Shown here: piece after piece, positions 16,806 to 24,502 of the stretch
Position numbering within the stretch: position 1 is the stretch's first letter
How the letters are laid out: every line of letters begins with the position of its first letter
Assembly (NCBI GenBank): GCA_902779355.1
Contig: CACZBF010000010.1
Coordinates: 1 to 64,000 of the forward strand
Direction of reading: 5' to 3'
From: an uncultured Lachnospiraceae bacterium
GTDB lineage: Bacteria; Bacillota; Clostridia; Lachnospirales; Lachnospiraceae
Length of the DNA: 64,000 bases
Translations under genes and position numbers: made by a program
Notes under the pieces: generated by a model
What the model was told of the DNA's origin: nothing
Databases searched by the model: none
Seen by the model: the letters and a program-made list of their open reading frames with translations, nothing else

Positions 16806-18263
16806 ATGGTTTTTTCAACGATTTACTTCACGTTTTTATTTTTACCCATACTGTTAGGCGTGTATTTCCTCGCAAAAGAACGCTACCGCAACGGGATACT
16901 CCTTGTGGCCAGCATCTTTTTTTATGCTTATGGCGAACCGAAGTTTGTGTTCGTCATGCTGCTGTCGATCCTGATGAACTATTTGTTCGCGCTGGAGATT
17001 GGCGCTGCGCGCCAAAAACACGGAGTCGACGGAAAGACAGTCAAGCCGGACAGCAGGATGAAGATCCTCCTGATTGCGGACATTGCATGCAACCTCAGCA
17101 TTTTCTTCATCTTCAAATATCTGGACTTTGCGATCGGCACGATCAACGCCCTTGCGGGGGTGGATTTTCCTCTGAAAAACATCGCGCTGCCGATCGGTAT
17201 TTCCTTTTTCACCTTCCAGGCGCTTTCCTATGTGATCGATGTCTATCGCGGCGACGCTGCGCCCCAGAAAAATCTTGGCAAGGTGGCACTTTATATCTCC
17301 CTGTTCCCGCAGCTGATCGCAGGACCGATCGTGCGTTACAAAGAGGTTGCGGCGCAGATCGACCACAGAACAGTGACATTTGAGGATTTTGGCTATGGTG
17401 TGAAGCGATTTATCCTCGGCTTCGGGAAAAAGGTGCTGATCGCAAACAACATGGCGTTGATCGCGGAGCCTATCTACGGCGTACAGGAGCCCGGGATGTA
17501 TCCGATCGCGCTGTTGTGGCTTGGAATGATCACTTACGGGATCCAAATCTATTTTGATTTTTCCGGGTATTCTGATATGGCGATCGGACTCGGCCGGATG
17601 TTTGGCTTCCGGTTCGAAGAGAACTTTAACTACCCCTATATCTCCAAGTCATTTTCCGAGTTCTGGAGAAGATGGCATATGTCTCTTGGCCGGTGGTTTC
17701 GGGATTATGTGTATATCCCGCTTGGAGGTTCGCGGAAAGGCACAGGGCGGCAGGTGTTCAACCTTTTCATTGTGTGGCTTCTTACCGGTATTTGGCATGG
17801 TGCCAACTGGACGTATATCGTTTGGGCATTGTCCTTCTTTGTCGGACAGATGTTAGAGAAATTCCTTGTGAAGCCGGAAAAACGAAAGAATCCTTTGATC
17901 ACGGTGCTCTGGACGTTCGTTACACTCTTTGGCATCACTTTCCTCTGGGGAATCTTCACCGCGAAGGATCTACCTTCCGGTCTGCATTACTGCGCGTGTC
18001 TCCTCGGGATCGGTACTGCCGATATCGGACTGCGCAGTCCGCTTATGATTAAAAATCTGCAGGAGTATTGGTTCTTCCTCCTGACAGGCGTTCTTTTCTG
18101 CACGCCGATCATCCCGGCTTTGGATCGTCTGACAGACCGCAGTGCCTTTCTCAAGAAAGCAAAGACTTTCGTTGTTCCGGTCGCCTATCTTTTCATCTTC
18201 CTCTGGGCAGTGAGTTATCTTTTACTCGGGGCACATAATCCCTTTATTTATTTCAACTTCTAG
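16806..18263 (+). CDS. MBOAT family membrane O-acyltransferase (AlgI/DltB-like), first copy
   Basis: The 485-residue integral membrane protein has ten or so hydrophobic helices and the MBOAT signature FSGYSDMAIGLGRMFGF, the SEFWRRWHMSLGRWFRDYVYIPLGG motif and the catalytic-His region TGIWHGANWTYIVW. Such enzymes move acyl groups (often acetyl) from a cytoplasmic donor across the membrane onto surface polymers, usually with an extracytoplasmic SGNH or AlgX-like partner. I chose ATG 16806 because an in-frame TTG at 16788 lies inside the terminator. No ribosome site precedes it, which is unusual here. A second MBOAT of the same type lies at 29652, and the two flank the phosphothreonine signalling block. 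The polymer acylated is not known. Confidence 0.93.
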   Translation: MVFSTIYFTFLFLPILLGVYFLAKERYRNGILLVASIFFYAYGEPKFVFVMLLSILMNYLFALEIGAARQKHGVDGKTVKPDSRMKILLIADIACNLSIFFIFKYLDFAIGTINALAGVDFPLKNIALPIGISFFTFQALSYVIDVYRGDAAPQKNLGKVALYISLFPQLIAGPIVRYKEVAAQIDHRTVTFEDFGYGVKRFILGFGKKVLIANNMALIAEPIYGVQEPGMYPIALLWLGMITYGIQIYFDFSGYSDMAIGLGRMFGFRFEENFNYPYISKSFSEFWRRWHMSLGRWFRDYVYIPLGGSRKGTGRQVFNLFIVWLLTGIWHGANWTYIVWALSFFVGQMLEKFLVKPEKRKNPLITVLWTFVTLFGITFLWGIFTAKDLPSGLHYCACLLGIGTADIGLRSPLMIKNLQEYWFFLLTGVLFCTPIIPALDRLTDRSAFLKKAKTFVVPVAYLFIFLWAVSYLLLGAHNPFIYFNF

Positions 18264-18277
18264 CGGAGGCGGACACC

Positions 18278-19576
18278 ATGATCTTTTTTCTTTTACTTCT
18301 TGCAATGCTCTCCTTGGGTGGAACGAGTGCAAATACAGGGATGCGGCCTGCAAATACACAGGATCTTGCTGAGCCGGCATGGAGCGCGGAACTGTTTGAT
18401 AATGATCCTGTTGCCTATGATCGCTCCCTTGCCTATGTATCAGGGAAGTTAAGTGAAGCGGTAGAAGGTGATAATGGCGAGAACCGGATCAAGTCGATGT
18501 ATACAGATGGTGCGACGCCGATCCGCGATTGGGAGACATATCGTTTTCAAGAAGATGGTGGAGCTTATGCCATTGGTCATAGCGAGATGCAAATCGATGG
18601 AAAAGACACGGTAATTGTGGTGGTTGTGTCGAGGGGCACGCAAACAGTACAGGAAATGATAGGCGACTGGCTGAAAGGAAATCCTTTTGAAAAAACGAAA
18701 AATGTACTTGGTGTCAATGTCTGGAAAAATGTCTATGATTTTTATGAGGGAAAAGAGAAAAACGATGGTGTTCTGGAAGGACTGAATAATTATATCAATA
18801 ACCACTCGGACATCATTGACAATGGAGATGAGGTAAAGATCCTAATAACAGGCCATAGTCTTGGGGGTGCGGCGGCAGATCTTTTGGCAGCGCGACTGCT
18901 GAGGACGGCATCAAGTACGCCGTATTGGTGGGAAGACTTGTATGATCGGGAGGATATCTATGCATATACTTTCGGTGCGATTAAGGTGTTGGAGCAGGAA
19001 CAAAATATACAGGATGGCTATGAAAATATCCATAATGTTTATAATGTTTATGATTCTTTCGGGCCGAATGGAAGCCTTGCAGGTCTGAATGTCAGTTCAC
19101 CGAACTCGAAATTCGGACACACGGATCTTTTTGCCAGGAATGTAAAAGGACTGGGGTTGGATAATCATCTGATGAATACTTATCTGGATGCAATACGATC
19201 AGGGTCGACCAGATGGAAGTTTGATTGTGCACAAACCATGCAATCACAGGCGCAGCCGGATCAAATCCCATCGCAGTCAGAACCACAGCAACAACAGGAG
19301 GATGACTCATTTTCCATAGTCGGCTCCTGGACTAGTACGGGAAGTGAAGGATTCGGGCAGGCACAGCCGGGGTCGGAAGTTTGGTTTGATGGAACACACT
19401 GCAGTTTTTACAGCCCCTATGATACCTACGAGTTTTACCAACACGACGGACAATGGATTTTGGATTGTACGAGCGCAATCTTTGCGGAAACACTGTCGTT
19501 TGATGTGGATATCACAGATGAAGATCATATCACAATCACATGGGGCAGTATCGTGACAGAATTGACGCGCGAATGA
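18278..19576 (+). CDS. Exported class 3 lipase-like alpha/beta hydrolase
   Basis: The 432-residue protein begins with a signal-peptide-like hydrophobic stretch (MIFFLLLLAMLSLGG) and has a class 3 lipase core with the nucleophile elbow ITGHSLGGAAADLL at about residues 187-200, preceded by IVVVVSRGTQTVQEM, the usual 'RGT' strand. After a Gln/Pro-rich linker (about 320-345, QSQAQPDQIPSQSEPQQQQ) comes a small C-terminal beta domain resembling DUF5640-like lipocalin repeats (SIVGSWTST, EFYQHDGQWILDC). It probably acts outside the membrane as an esterase. It is 14 bases downstream of the first MBOAT gene with a GGAGG ribosome site, so it could remove or move acyl groups in that system. That link is inferred from position. 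Confidence 0.85.
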   Translation: MIFFLLLLAMLSLGGTSANTGMRPANTQDLAEPAWSAELFDNDPVAYDRSLAYVSGKLSEAVEGDNGENRIKSMYTDGATPIRDWETYRFQEDGGAYAIGHSEMQIDGKDTVIVVVVSRGTQTVQEMIGDWLKGNPFEKTKNVLGVNVWKNVYDFYEGKEKNDGVLEGLNNYINNHSDIIDNGDEVKILITGHSLGGAAADLLAARLLRTASSTPYWWEDLYDREDIYAYTFGAIKVLEQEQNIQDGYENIHNVYNVYDSFGPNGSLAGLNVSSPNSKFGHTDLFARNVKGLGLDNHLMNTYLDAIRSGSTRWKFDCAQTMQSQAQPDQIPSQSEPQQQQEDDSFSIVGSWTSTGSEGFGQAQPGSEVWFDGTHCSFYSPYDTYEFYQHDGQWILDCTSAIFAETLSFDVDITDEDHITITWGSIVTELTRE

Positions 19577-19600
19577 TGGGGCGAGGCGGTGCAAAATCGC

Positions 19601-19629
19601 TTGTGTTCTGCACCTTTGCGTGATAAAAT
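19601..19629 (+). promoter_or_regulatory. Promoter of the FHA-PP2C-kinase operon
   Basis: TTGTGT (19601-19606) and TAAAAT (19624-19629) are 17 bases apart. The -35 lies within the loop of an inverted repeat GGTGCA/TGCACC (19588-19593 and 19608-19613) that could end the lipase transcript or serve as an operator. Confidence 0.5.
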
Positions 19630-19667
19630 GAGGAAAACTGTTTACGCAGGCAGAAAGGAGAAGAGTT

Positions 19668-20303
19668 ATGATAGTTAGAGGACTTAGCGGGGTTTTTGCA
19701 AACCAGACATTTCCGCTGAACGGGGTGATGGTGTTCGGGCGGAACGGAGCATCTTGCCATGTGCTGTTTCCGGATAATACGAAGGGGATCAGCCGGATGC
19801 ATTGCAAGATCGAGATGCAGGGAGGACGGCCGATGATCACGGATCTCGGATCTTCCTACGGAACGTATGTAAACGGGCTTCGGATTCCGCAGCATATAGC
19901 GACGCCGCTCAATGACGGAGATTCCTTCTATCTTGGCGACCAGCAGAATCTGTTTTCTTTCACGATGGAAGGCGCAGAAGTTCAGGCAGGACAGGATGGA
20001 CAGGCTGCCGGAGCACCGGTCTACACGGAAGAGAACCAGCCGATTTCCATGTGGGGGTATGTAGGCTGGGAGATCGTGTTCGCGCTTCCGCTTGTCGGTT
20101 TGATCCTGGCGATCGTGTTCTCTTTTGGAGGGACGCACAACATCAACCTGAAGAATTTCGCAAGAGCCAAATTTGCGCTTTGGATCATCGGGATCGCGGT
20201 CGGTCTGATCGCATTTCTTATCATCCGTGCGTCGATTATGTCGGCAGTCGGTGGACTGCTTGGCGGCGGTGCGGGTATGTTGTCCATGCTCGGCGGATTC
20301 TGA
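19668..20303 (+). CDS. FHA domain membrane protein
   Basis: Residues 1-95 form a forkhead-associated domain, which binds phosphothreonine peptides: FGRNG at the GR position, GISRMHCKIEM for the Ser-x-x-His motif, and DLGSSYGTYVNGLRI for the Asn-Gly loop. After a Gln/Ala-rich spacer come two clear membrane helices (about 125-147 and 163-185) and a hydrophobic Gly-rich tail (VGGLLGGGAGMLSMLGG). The FHA domain should face the cytoplasm and place a phospho-reader at the membrane. AAAGGAGAAG precedes the ATG. It is the first gene of the signalling block, 364 residues upstream in DNA order from the cognate phosphatases and followed 88 bases later by a second FHA gene. Its partner is probably one of the T-x-x-L proteins nearby. 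Confidence 0.88.
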   Translation: MIVRGLSGVFANQTFPLNGVMVFGRNGASCHVLFPDNTKGISRMHCKIEMQGGRPMITDLGSSYGTYVNGLRIPQHIATPLNDGDSFYLGDQQNLFSFTMEGAEVQAGQDGQAAGAPVYTEENQPISMWGYVGWEIVFALPLVGLILAIVFSFGGTHNINLKNFARAKFALWIIGIAVGLIAFLIIRASIMSAVGGLLGGGAGMLSMLGGF

Positions 20304-20391
20304 AAGAGTAAAGCACTATTTGAGGAAGGCATCAGGACTCCGTCACCAACTTCGTTGGCGACACCTCATGCCCAAAGAAGGAGATCACACA

Positions 20392-21039
20392 ATGGAAATG
20401 AAAAAATGCCCGAATGGGCACTACTATGATGCTTCGGTACATGCAAACTGCCCGTATTGCGAGAATGCTTCCGCCGGCAACGTGACACTTTCTCTGGATG
20501 GCAACGGCGGCGGGGCTGACGGCTCCGTGACGATGCCGCTCGGCTATTCCGGCGGTGCTTCGGACGGCGGTTCTGTGACGATGCCGCTGACAGGCGCAGC
20601 ACCGATGGGAGATGACGGCAGGACTATGCCGCTCCATCAGGCGATCAACCAGGCGGATCCGGATGAGGGCCGCACGGTTGCGCTGATTCAGGAAGACAAA
20701 GGGATCGATCCGGTTGTTGGCTGGCTTGTCTGTATAGACGGCAAGGAAAAAGGCCGTGATTACCGGATTCACGCGGACAACAACTTCATCGGCAGGAGCG
20801 ACCGCATGGATATCTGCGTGCGCGGCGACGAGACGATTTCCAGAGAGAATCATGCGATCATCAGCTATGACATGGTCGACAACACCTACTATTTCTCGCC
20901 CGGTGACGGACGTGCGATCGTACGGCTCAATGACAAAGCGTTGTTCCAGACGGCGAAGATCCAGGTAAACGATAAGATCACAATCGGTAAGACATCATTC
21001 CTGTTTGTGCCGTTCTGCAGCGATGGCTTCCAGTGGTAG
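20392..21039 (+). CDS. Zinc-ribbon FHA protein with five T-x-x-L phospho-acceptor repeats
   Basis: The 215-residue protein starts with a zinc-ribbon-like CPNGHYYD ... CPYC (residues 6-23). Residues 30-100 are a low-complexity linker with five repeated Thr sites: VTLSL (T32), VTMPL (T47), VTMPL (T63), RTMPL (T78) and RTVAL (T95), all with Leu at Thr+3. Residues 110-205 are an FHA domain (FIGRSDRMDI, TISRENHAIISY). The order matches GarA/FhaA logic, in which a kinase phosphorylates a Thr site that is then bound by an FHA domain in cis or trans. ATG 20392 is chosen for the GAAGGAG site upstream; an open extension to 20227 lacks domain content. The stop overlaps the PP2C start, so the two are translationally coupled. 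Confidence 0.88.
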   Translation: MEMKKCPNGHYYDASVHANCPYCENASAGNVTLSLDGNGGGADGSVTMPLGYSGGASDGGSVTMPLTGAAPMGDDGRTMPLHQAINQADPDEGRTVALIQEDKGIDPVVGWLVCIDGKEKGRDYRIHADNNFIGRSDRMDICVRGDETISRENHAIISYDMVDNTYYFSPGDGRAIVRLNDKALFQTAKIQVNDKITIGKTSFLFVPFCSDGFQW

Positions 21040-21938
21040 TACCAGTGTTTGGCCACCTGACGAAGAAAAAGAAGCGCGGACCAAAGCATGATCTGAGCGC
21101 ATATGATGAGGATGACAATCGGACTCTCGCCCCGGTGTCGCCGGAGAATGACACGATCAAGATCGCCGAAAGCTCCGACGAGTGTCCGGTGTATGTTGCG
21201 AGCATCCACGATGTTGGACGCCGGAGTATGCAGCAGGATTCGTTTGGACTTTCCGACACGGAGGATGCCGAGCTCGTAGAGAGCAAAGGCATCCTTGCGG
21301 TCGTTGCGGACGGCATGGGCGGTCTTGAGGACGGCGAGCGCATGAGCCAGATCGTCGTCGTGAATATGCTGCAGGGGTTTGATGCGGCCTCACCTGATAT
21401 TCCGGGTGATACGCTTCTGCGCAGCCTGATAGATCAGGCCAACGACGCAGTCAATCAGGATCTCGGTGAGGAAATGATCGGGAAATGCGGCAGCACTGTG
21501 GTTGCCGTGATGATCAGGGAGAACCGGCTCTTCTGGATTTCCGTCGGCGACAGCCACATCTATGTCTACCGCAACGGCAAGCTCGTGAAATTGAACCATG
21601 ACCACAATTACGGCGCGCAGTTGGACGAAAGTGTGGCGCGTGGCGAGATTTCGATCGAAGAAGCGCTTTCCGATAAGCAGCGCGCAGCGCTGACAAGTTT
21701 TATCGGGATTGGTGAGCTGGAGCTGGTGGATCAGAATGCGAATCCGATCGGGCTCGAAACAGGTGATCGGATTCTGCTTATGAGCGACGGGATTTACGGC
21801 ACTGTGCCGTTTGAACGTTTGCGGGAGATCCTCGGGCAGCCGCTTAAGCAGGCTTGTCTTTTGATCGACAAAGAGATCCATGAGAAAAACAAGCGTAATC
21901 AGGATAATTACACTTGTGTGATCCTGGAGATGAAGTAA
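21033..21938 (+). CDS. PP2C-type Ser/Thr protein phosphatase, first copy
   Basis: This 301-residue cytoplasmic phosphatase removes phosphate from Ser/Thr using two metal ions. Metal-binding motifs are visible: RSMQQDSFG (Asp69), VADGMGGLEDG (Asp93), the GDSHIYVYRNG strand, LLMSDGIY and RNQDNYTCV near the end. The first 50 residues are extra: a basic stretch (TKKKKRGPKHD) and two T-x-x motifs, NRTLAP (T31) and NDTIKI (T41), that may themselves be kinase targets. The GTG start at 21033 overlaps the previous gene's stop by seven bases; this coupling implies matched amounts of reader and eraser. No membrane segments are present. A second PP2C follows 101 bases later. Confidence 0.9.
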   Translation: MVVPVFGHLTKKKKRGPKHDLSAYDEDDNRTLAPVSPENDTIKIAESSDECPVYVASIHDVGRRSMQQDSFGLSDTEDAELVESKGILAVVADGMGGLEDGERMSQIVVVNMLQGFDAASPDIPGDTLLRSLIDQANDAVNQDLGEEMIGKCGSTVVAVMIRENRLFWISVGDSHIYVYRNGKLVKLNHDHNYGAQLDESVARGEISIEEALSDKQRAALTSFIGIGELELVDQNANPIGLETGDRILLMSDGIYGTVPFERLREILGQPLKQACLLIDKEIHEKNKRNQDNYTCVILEMK

Positions 21939-22039
21939 ATATGTTGACCGTATGCTCGGGTTTGGCGGATTTGGCGTGCTCTGTCGGGGCGGGATCCGGA
22001 TACCGGAGTTTTTGTTGCGATTAAGGAGTTTTTTTGACG

Positions 22040-22768
22040 ATGGCAACGATGGATACTTTTTTTTATTCCGATCTCGGCGGTCGGACGGAAAACGAAGACT
22101 CTGCCACGATCCTGGAGGAGTCCGGCAAAGGGATGCTCGCAGTAATTGCGGACGGACTCGGCGGCCACGGCGGTGGTGCGAAGGCTTCGCAGACGGCGAT
22201 GCGGACGGTGTTGGAACTGTTTTCCGCGAAAAAAGTGACGGAGCCGGCGGATCTATCCCCTTGGTTTGAACAAGCGAATCAGCAGGTGTCTGCGTTGCAG
22301 ACGCCGGACTGTAAAATGAAAACGACGATGGTGATGCTCCACATCAAGGATGACATGGCGATGTGGGCGCATGTCGGAGACAGCAGGCTTTATCATTTCG
22401 TAAACGGAAAACTCACAGAACAGACCGTGGATCATAGTGTCTCGCAGATGGCGGTCTTTCGTGGTGAGATCACACAGGATCAGATCCGCGGACATGAGGA
22501 CAGGAATCGCCTGACGTCTGCGCTCGGGGGCTCCGGGAAAATAAAACCAGAGCTGTCGGAGAAGATCGCACTCTCCGGCGCCGAACACGCTTTTTTGCTT
22601 TGTACGGACGGCTTTTGGGAGTATGTCTATGAGGAAGAGATGGCTCAGGCACTGCAGGGGGCTGCTTCCGCACGGGACTGGATGGAGAAGATGGGACAAT
22701 GTCTGGTATCACATGCGAAGCCGGGGCATGACAACAACTCGGCTGCGGCAGTGATCTGGAGAGAATGA
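22040..22768 (+). CDS. PP2C-type Ser/Thr protein phosphatase, second copy
   Basis: The 242-residue product is a minimal PP2C catalytic domain, without the N-terminal extension of its neighbour. Motifs: GGRTENEDSATI (first Asp), AVIADGLGGHGGGAKAS, WAHVGDSRLYHFVNGKL, FLLCTDGFWEYV and HDNNSAAAVIW. AAGGAG lies at 22023-22028; an in-frame TTG at 22034 would add two residues but ATG 22040 seems more likely. The two phosphatases are clearly divergent from one another, so they are not a recent tandem copy and may act on different phosphoproteins or with different metal needs. It lies 39 bases upstream of the VWA-FHA gene in the same run. Confidence 0.9.
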   Translation: MATMDTFFYSDLGGRTENEDSATILEESGKGMLAVIADGLGGHGGGAKASQTAMRTVLELFSAKKVTEPADLSPWFEQANQQVSALQTPDCKMKTTMVMLHIKDDMAMWAHVGDSRLYHFVNGKLTEQTVDHSVSQMAVFRGEITQDQIRGHEDRNRLTSALGGSGKIKPELSEKIALSGAEHAFLLCTDGFWEYVYEEEMAQALQGAASARDWMEKMGQCLVSHAKPGHDNNSAAAVIWRE

Positions 22769-22807
22769 CAGAGGTATCAGAAAAGAGCAGAAAGAGGAGA
22801 GAGGGTT

Positions 22808-24481
22808 ATGAAGCTGAAAAAACGAGGAGTGACAGCGGCTCTGGCGACGTTGTTGACGCTTATAATGTCGACCACTGTCTTTGCTGCGGATGCGTCACCG
22901 GTGGTTGTGGCTGATAACGCGGCTGCGGAGACAGAAGAAGCCTTGCAGGTCAAGCTGGATCAGTATACGGCAGAGGACGGTCTGCTGAAGCTGTACTTAA
23001 ATCACAATCGCGGTGCGAACTTTCAGGTGCAGCCACAGAATGTGAAGATCCTGTTCGGCTCGAACGAGATGGAAGCAAACGATGTGAGGACGCTGCAGGA
23101 AGAGGGGACACCGGTTTCCTATCGCTGTGTCGTTGATGTATCCGGTTCCATGAGTCAGGACCGGATCGATGAAGCGAAGACGATCATTAAGGATCTTGCT
23201 GCGAAGAAAAAGCCGGACGATACGATTTCCATCACGACAATGGGGAATGAATTGGTTTCAACGCCCTTTATGTCAGATCCTGGGGAGATCGGAGCGGCGG
23301 CAGATGCTCTGACGCTGACGAAGGAAGATACGAATCTCTACTACGGGATCGTACAGGAATTGGAGGCGTTGAAAACCTCCGATGATGTGGCAAGAAAACG
23401 CTGCCTTTTGATCTTCTCTGACGGTGCGGATGACCAGGCGACCGGTATCACGCAGGGAGAAGCGGAGACTGCAGTACGGGAAAGCCATATCCCGGTCTTT
23501 ACGGTGGCACTGTTGAAGAGCGCGGACGATGAAAATGCCAGAGAGATGGCGAAGCTCCTCGGCAGCTTTGCACGGATGTCTTCCGGCGGCAAGCATTTTG
23601 CACCGGCGCTTTCCGACGGCACAGATGAGACGATCGCGCCTTCCATTGCGGATGCGGTGAACAGCTCCCTTGTAGTGACAAGCGACCTCGCGGACTGTGA
23701 TGTATCCGGGAAAGAAGTTGCGCTGAAGGTCAGTGTTTCCGATGCGGCGGGTGAGACTGCAGAGGATTCCGTGAATGTCCCGGAGAGCGACATCAAGATC
23801 ATCCAGCAGGAAGTACAGAAGCTTGAGGCGAAGATACCGGAGCCTGTTCCGGAACCGGAGACGGAGGTTGTGGAGGTACAGCCAGAGGAGAACACGATCT
23901 TGGGACTCCCTGCAAAGACCTTTTACCTGATCATCATCATCGTAGTGATCGCAGCGTTCGCGGCATTTTTGCTCCTGTTCCTATTCCTGCGGAAAAAGCA
24001 GCAGGCTCAGCCGGACGACAGCTCTGTGACGCAGTTCGGCGGAGAGATGCAATTTGGCGGCGGCATGCAGGATGATCTGTCAGTGACACAGGGGATGACA
24101 GACGGCATGGGCTTCGGCGACAGCAAAACCGTTGGTTTGGACAGCGCTGCGGCAGACGCATCTGCAAATATGGGCGGAAAGTCGTATCAGATAACATTGT
24201 TCTGTATGGGAAAAGGCGAAGAAAAGAGTTACGAACTGACACTGAAGGATCAGGTCACGATCGGGCGGAGCGCTTCCAAGTCGTCCCTTGTGATCAAGGA
24301 CACGGCGCTTTCCGGTTTGCATTGCTCGCTTCTCAATAAGGACGGCATGCTCATGCTTAAGGATGAAGGTTCCACGAACGGGACGTTTGTCAATGGCGTG
24401 CCGATCGAAGGGAACTTTGAATTGCATCAGGATGACATCATCCTGCTAGGATCCTACGAATACAGAATTACCTGGAAATAA
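22808..24481 (+). CDS. VWA-transmembrane-FHA receptor-like protein
   Basis: The 557-residue protein has a signal peptide (1-26, ending VFAADA), an external von Willebrand A domain (about 100-290) with the metal-ion site DVSGSMS (110-116), a Glu/Pro-rich stalk (340-362), one membrane helix (372-396) and a cytoplasmic tail. The tail carries three Thr sites in a Gly/Gln-rich linker (SSVTQF, LSVTQG, SKTVGL) and an FHA domain at about 460-557 (TIGRSASKSS, LSGLHCSLL, GSTNGTFVNG). The layout joins an outside ligand-binding or adhesion domain to an inside phosphothreonine reader that may bind its own or a neighbour's Thr site. It is followed 21 bases later by the kinase gene. Ligand unknown. Confidence 0.88.
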   Translation: MKLKKRGVTAALATLLTLIMSTTVFAADASPVVVADNAAAETEEALQVKLDQYTAEDGLLKLYLNHNRGANFQVQPQNVKILFGSNEMEANDVRTLQEEGTPVSYRCVVDVSGSMSQDRIDEAKTIIKDLAAKKKPDDTISITTMGNELVSTPFMSDPGEIGAAADALTLTKEDTNLYYGIVQELEALKTSDDVARKRCLLIFSDGADDQATGITQGEAETAVRESHIPVFTVALLKSADDENAREMAKLLGSFARMSSGGKHFAPALSDGTDETIAPSIADAVNSSLVVTSDLADCDVSGKEVALKVSVSDAAGETAEDSVNVPESDIKIIQQEVQKLEAKIPEPVPEPETEVVEVQPEENTILGLPAKTFYLIIIIVVIAAFAAFLLLFLFLRKKQQAQPDDSSVTQFGGEMQFGGGMQDDLSVTQGMTDGMGFGDSKTVGLDSAAADASANMGGKSYQITLFCMGKGEEKSYELTLKDQVTIGRSASKSSLVIKDTALSGLHCSLLNKDGMLMLKDEGSTNGTFVNGVPIEGNFELHQDDIILLGSYEYRITWK

Positions 24482-24502
24482 AGGAAAAGAAGGAAACGGA
24501 TT

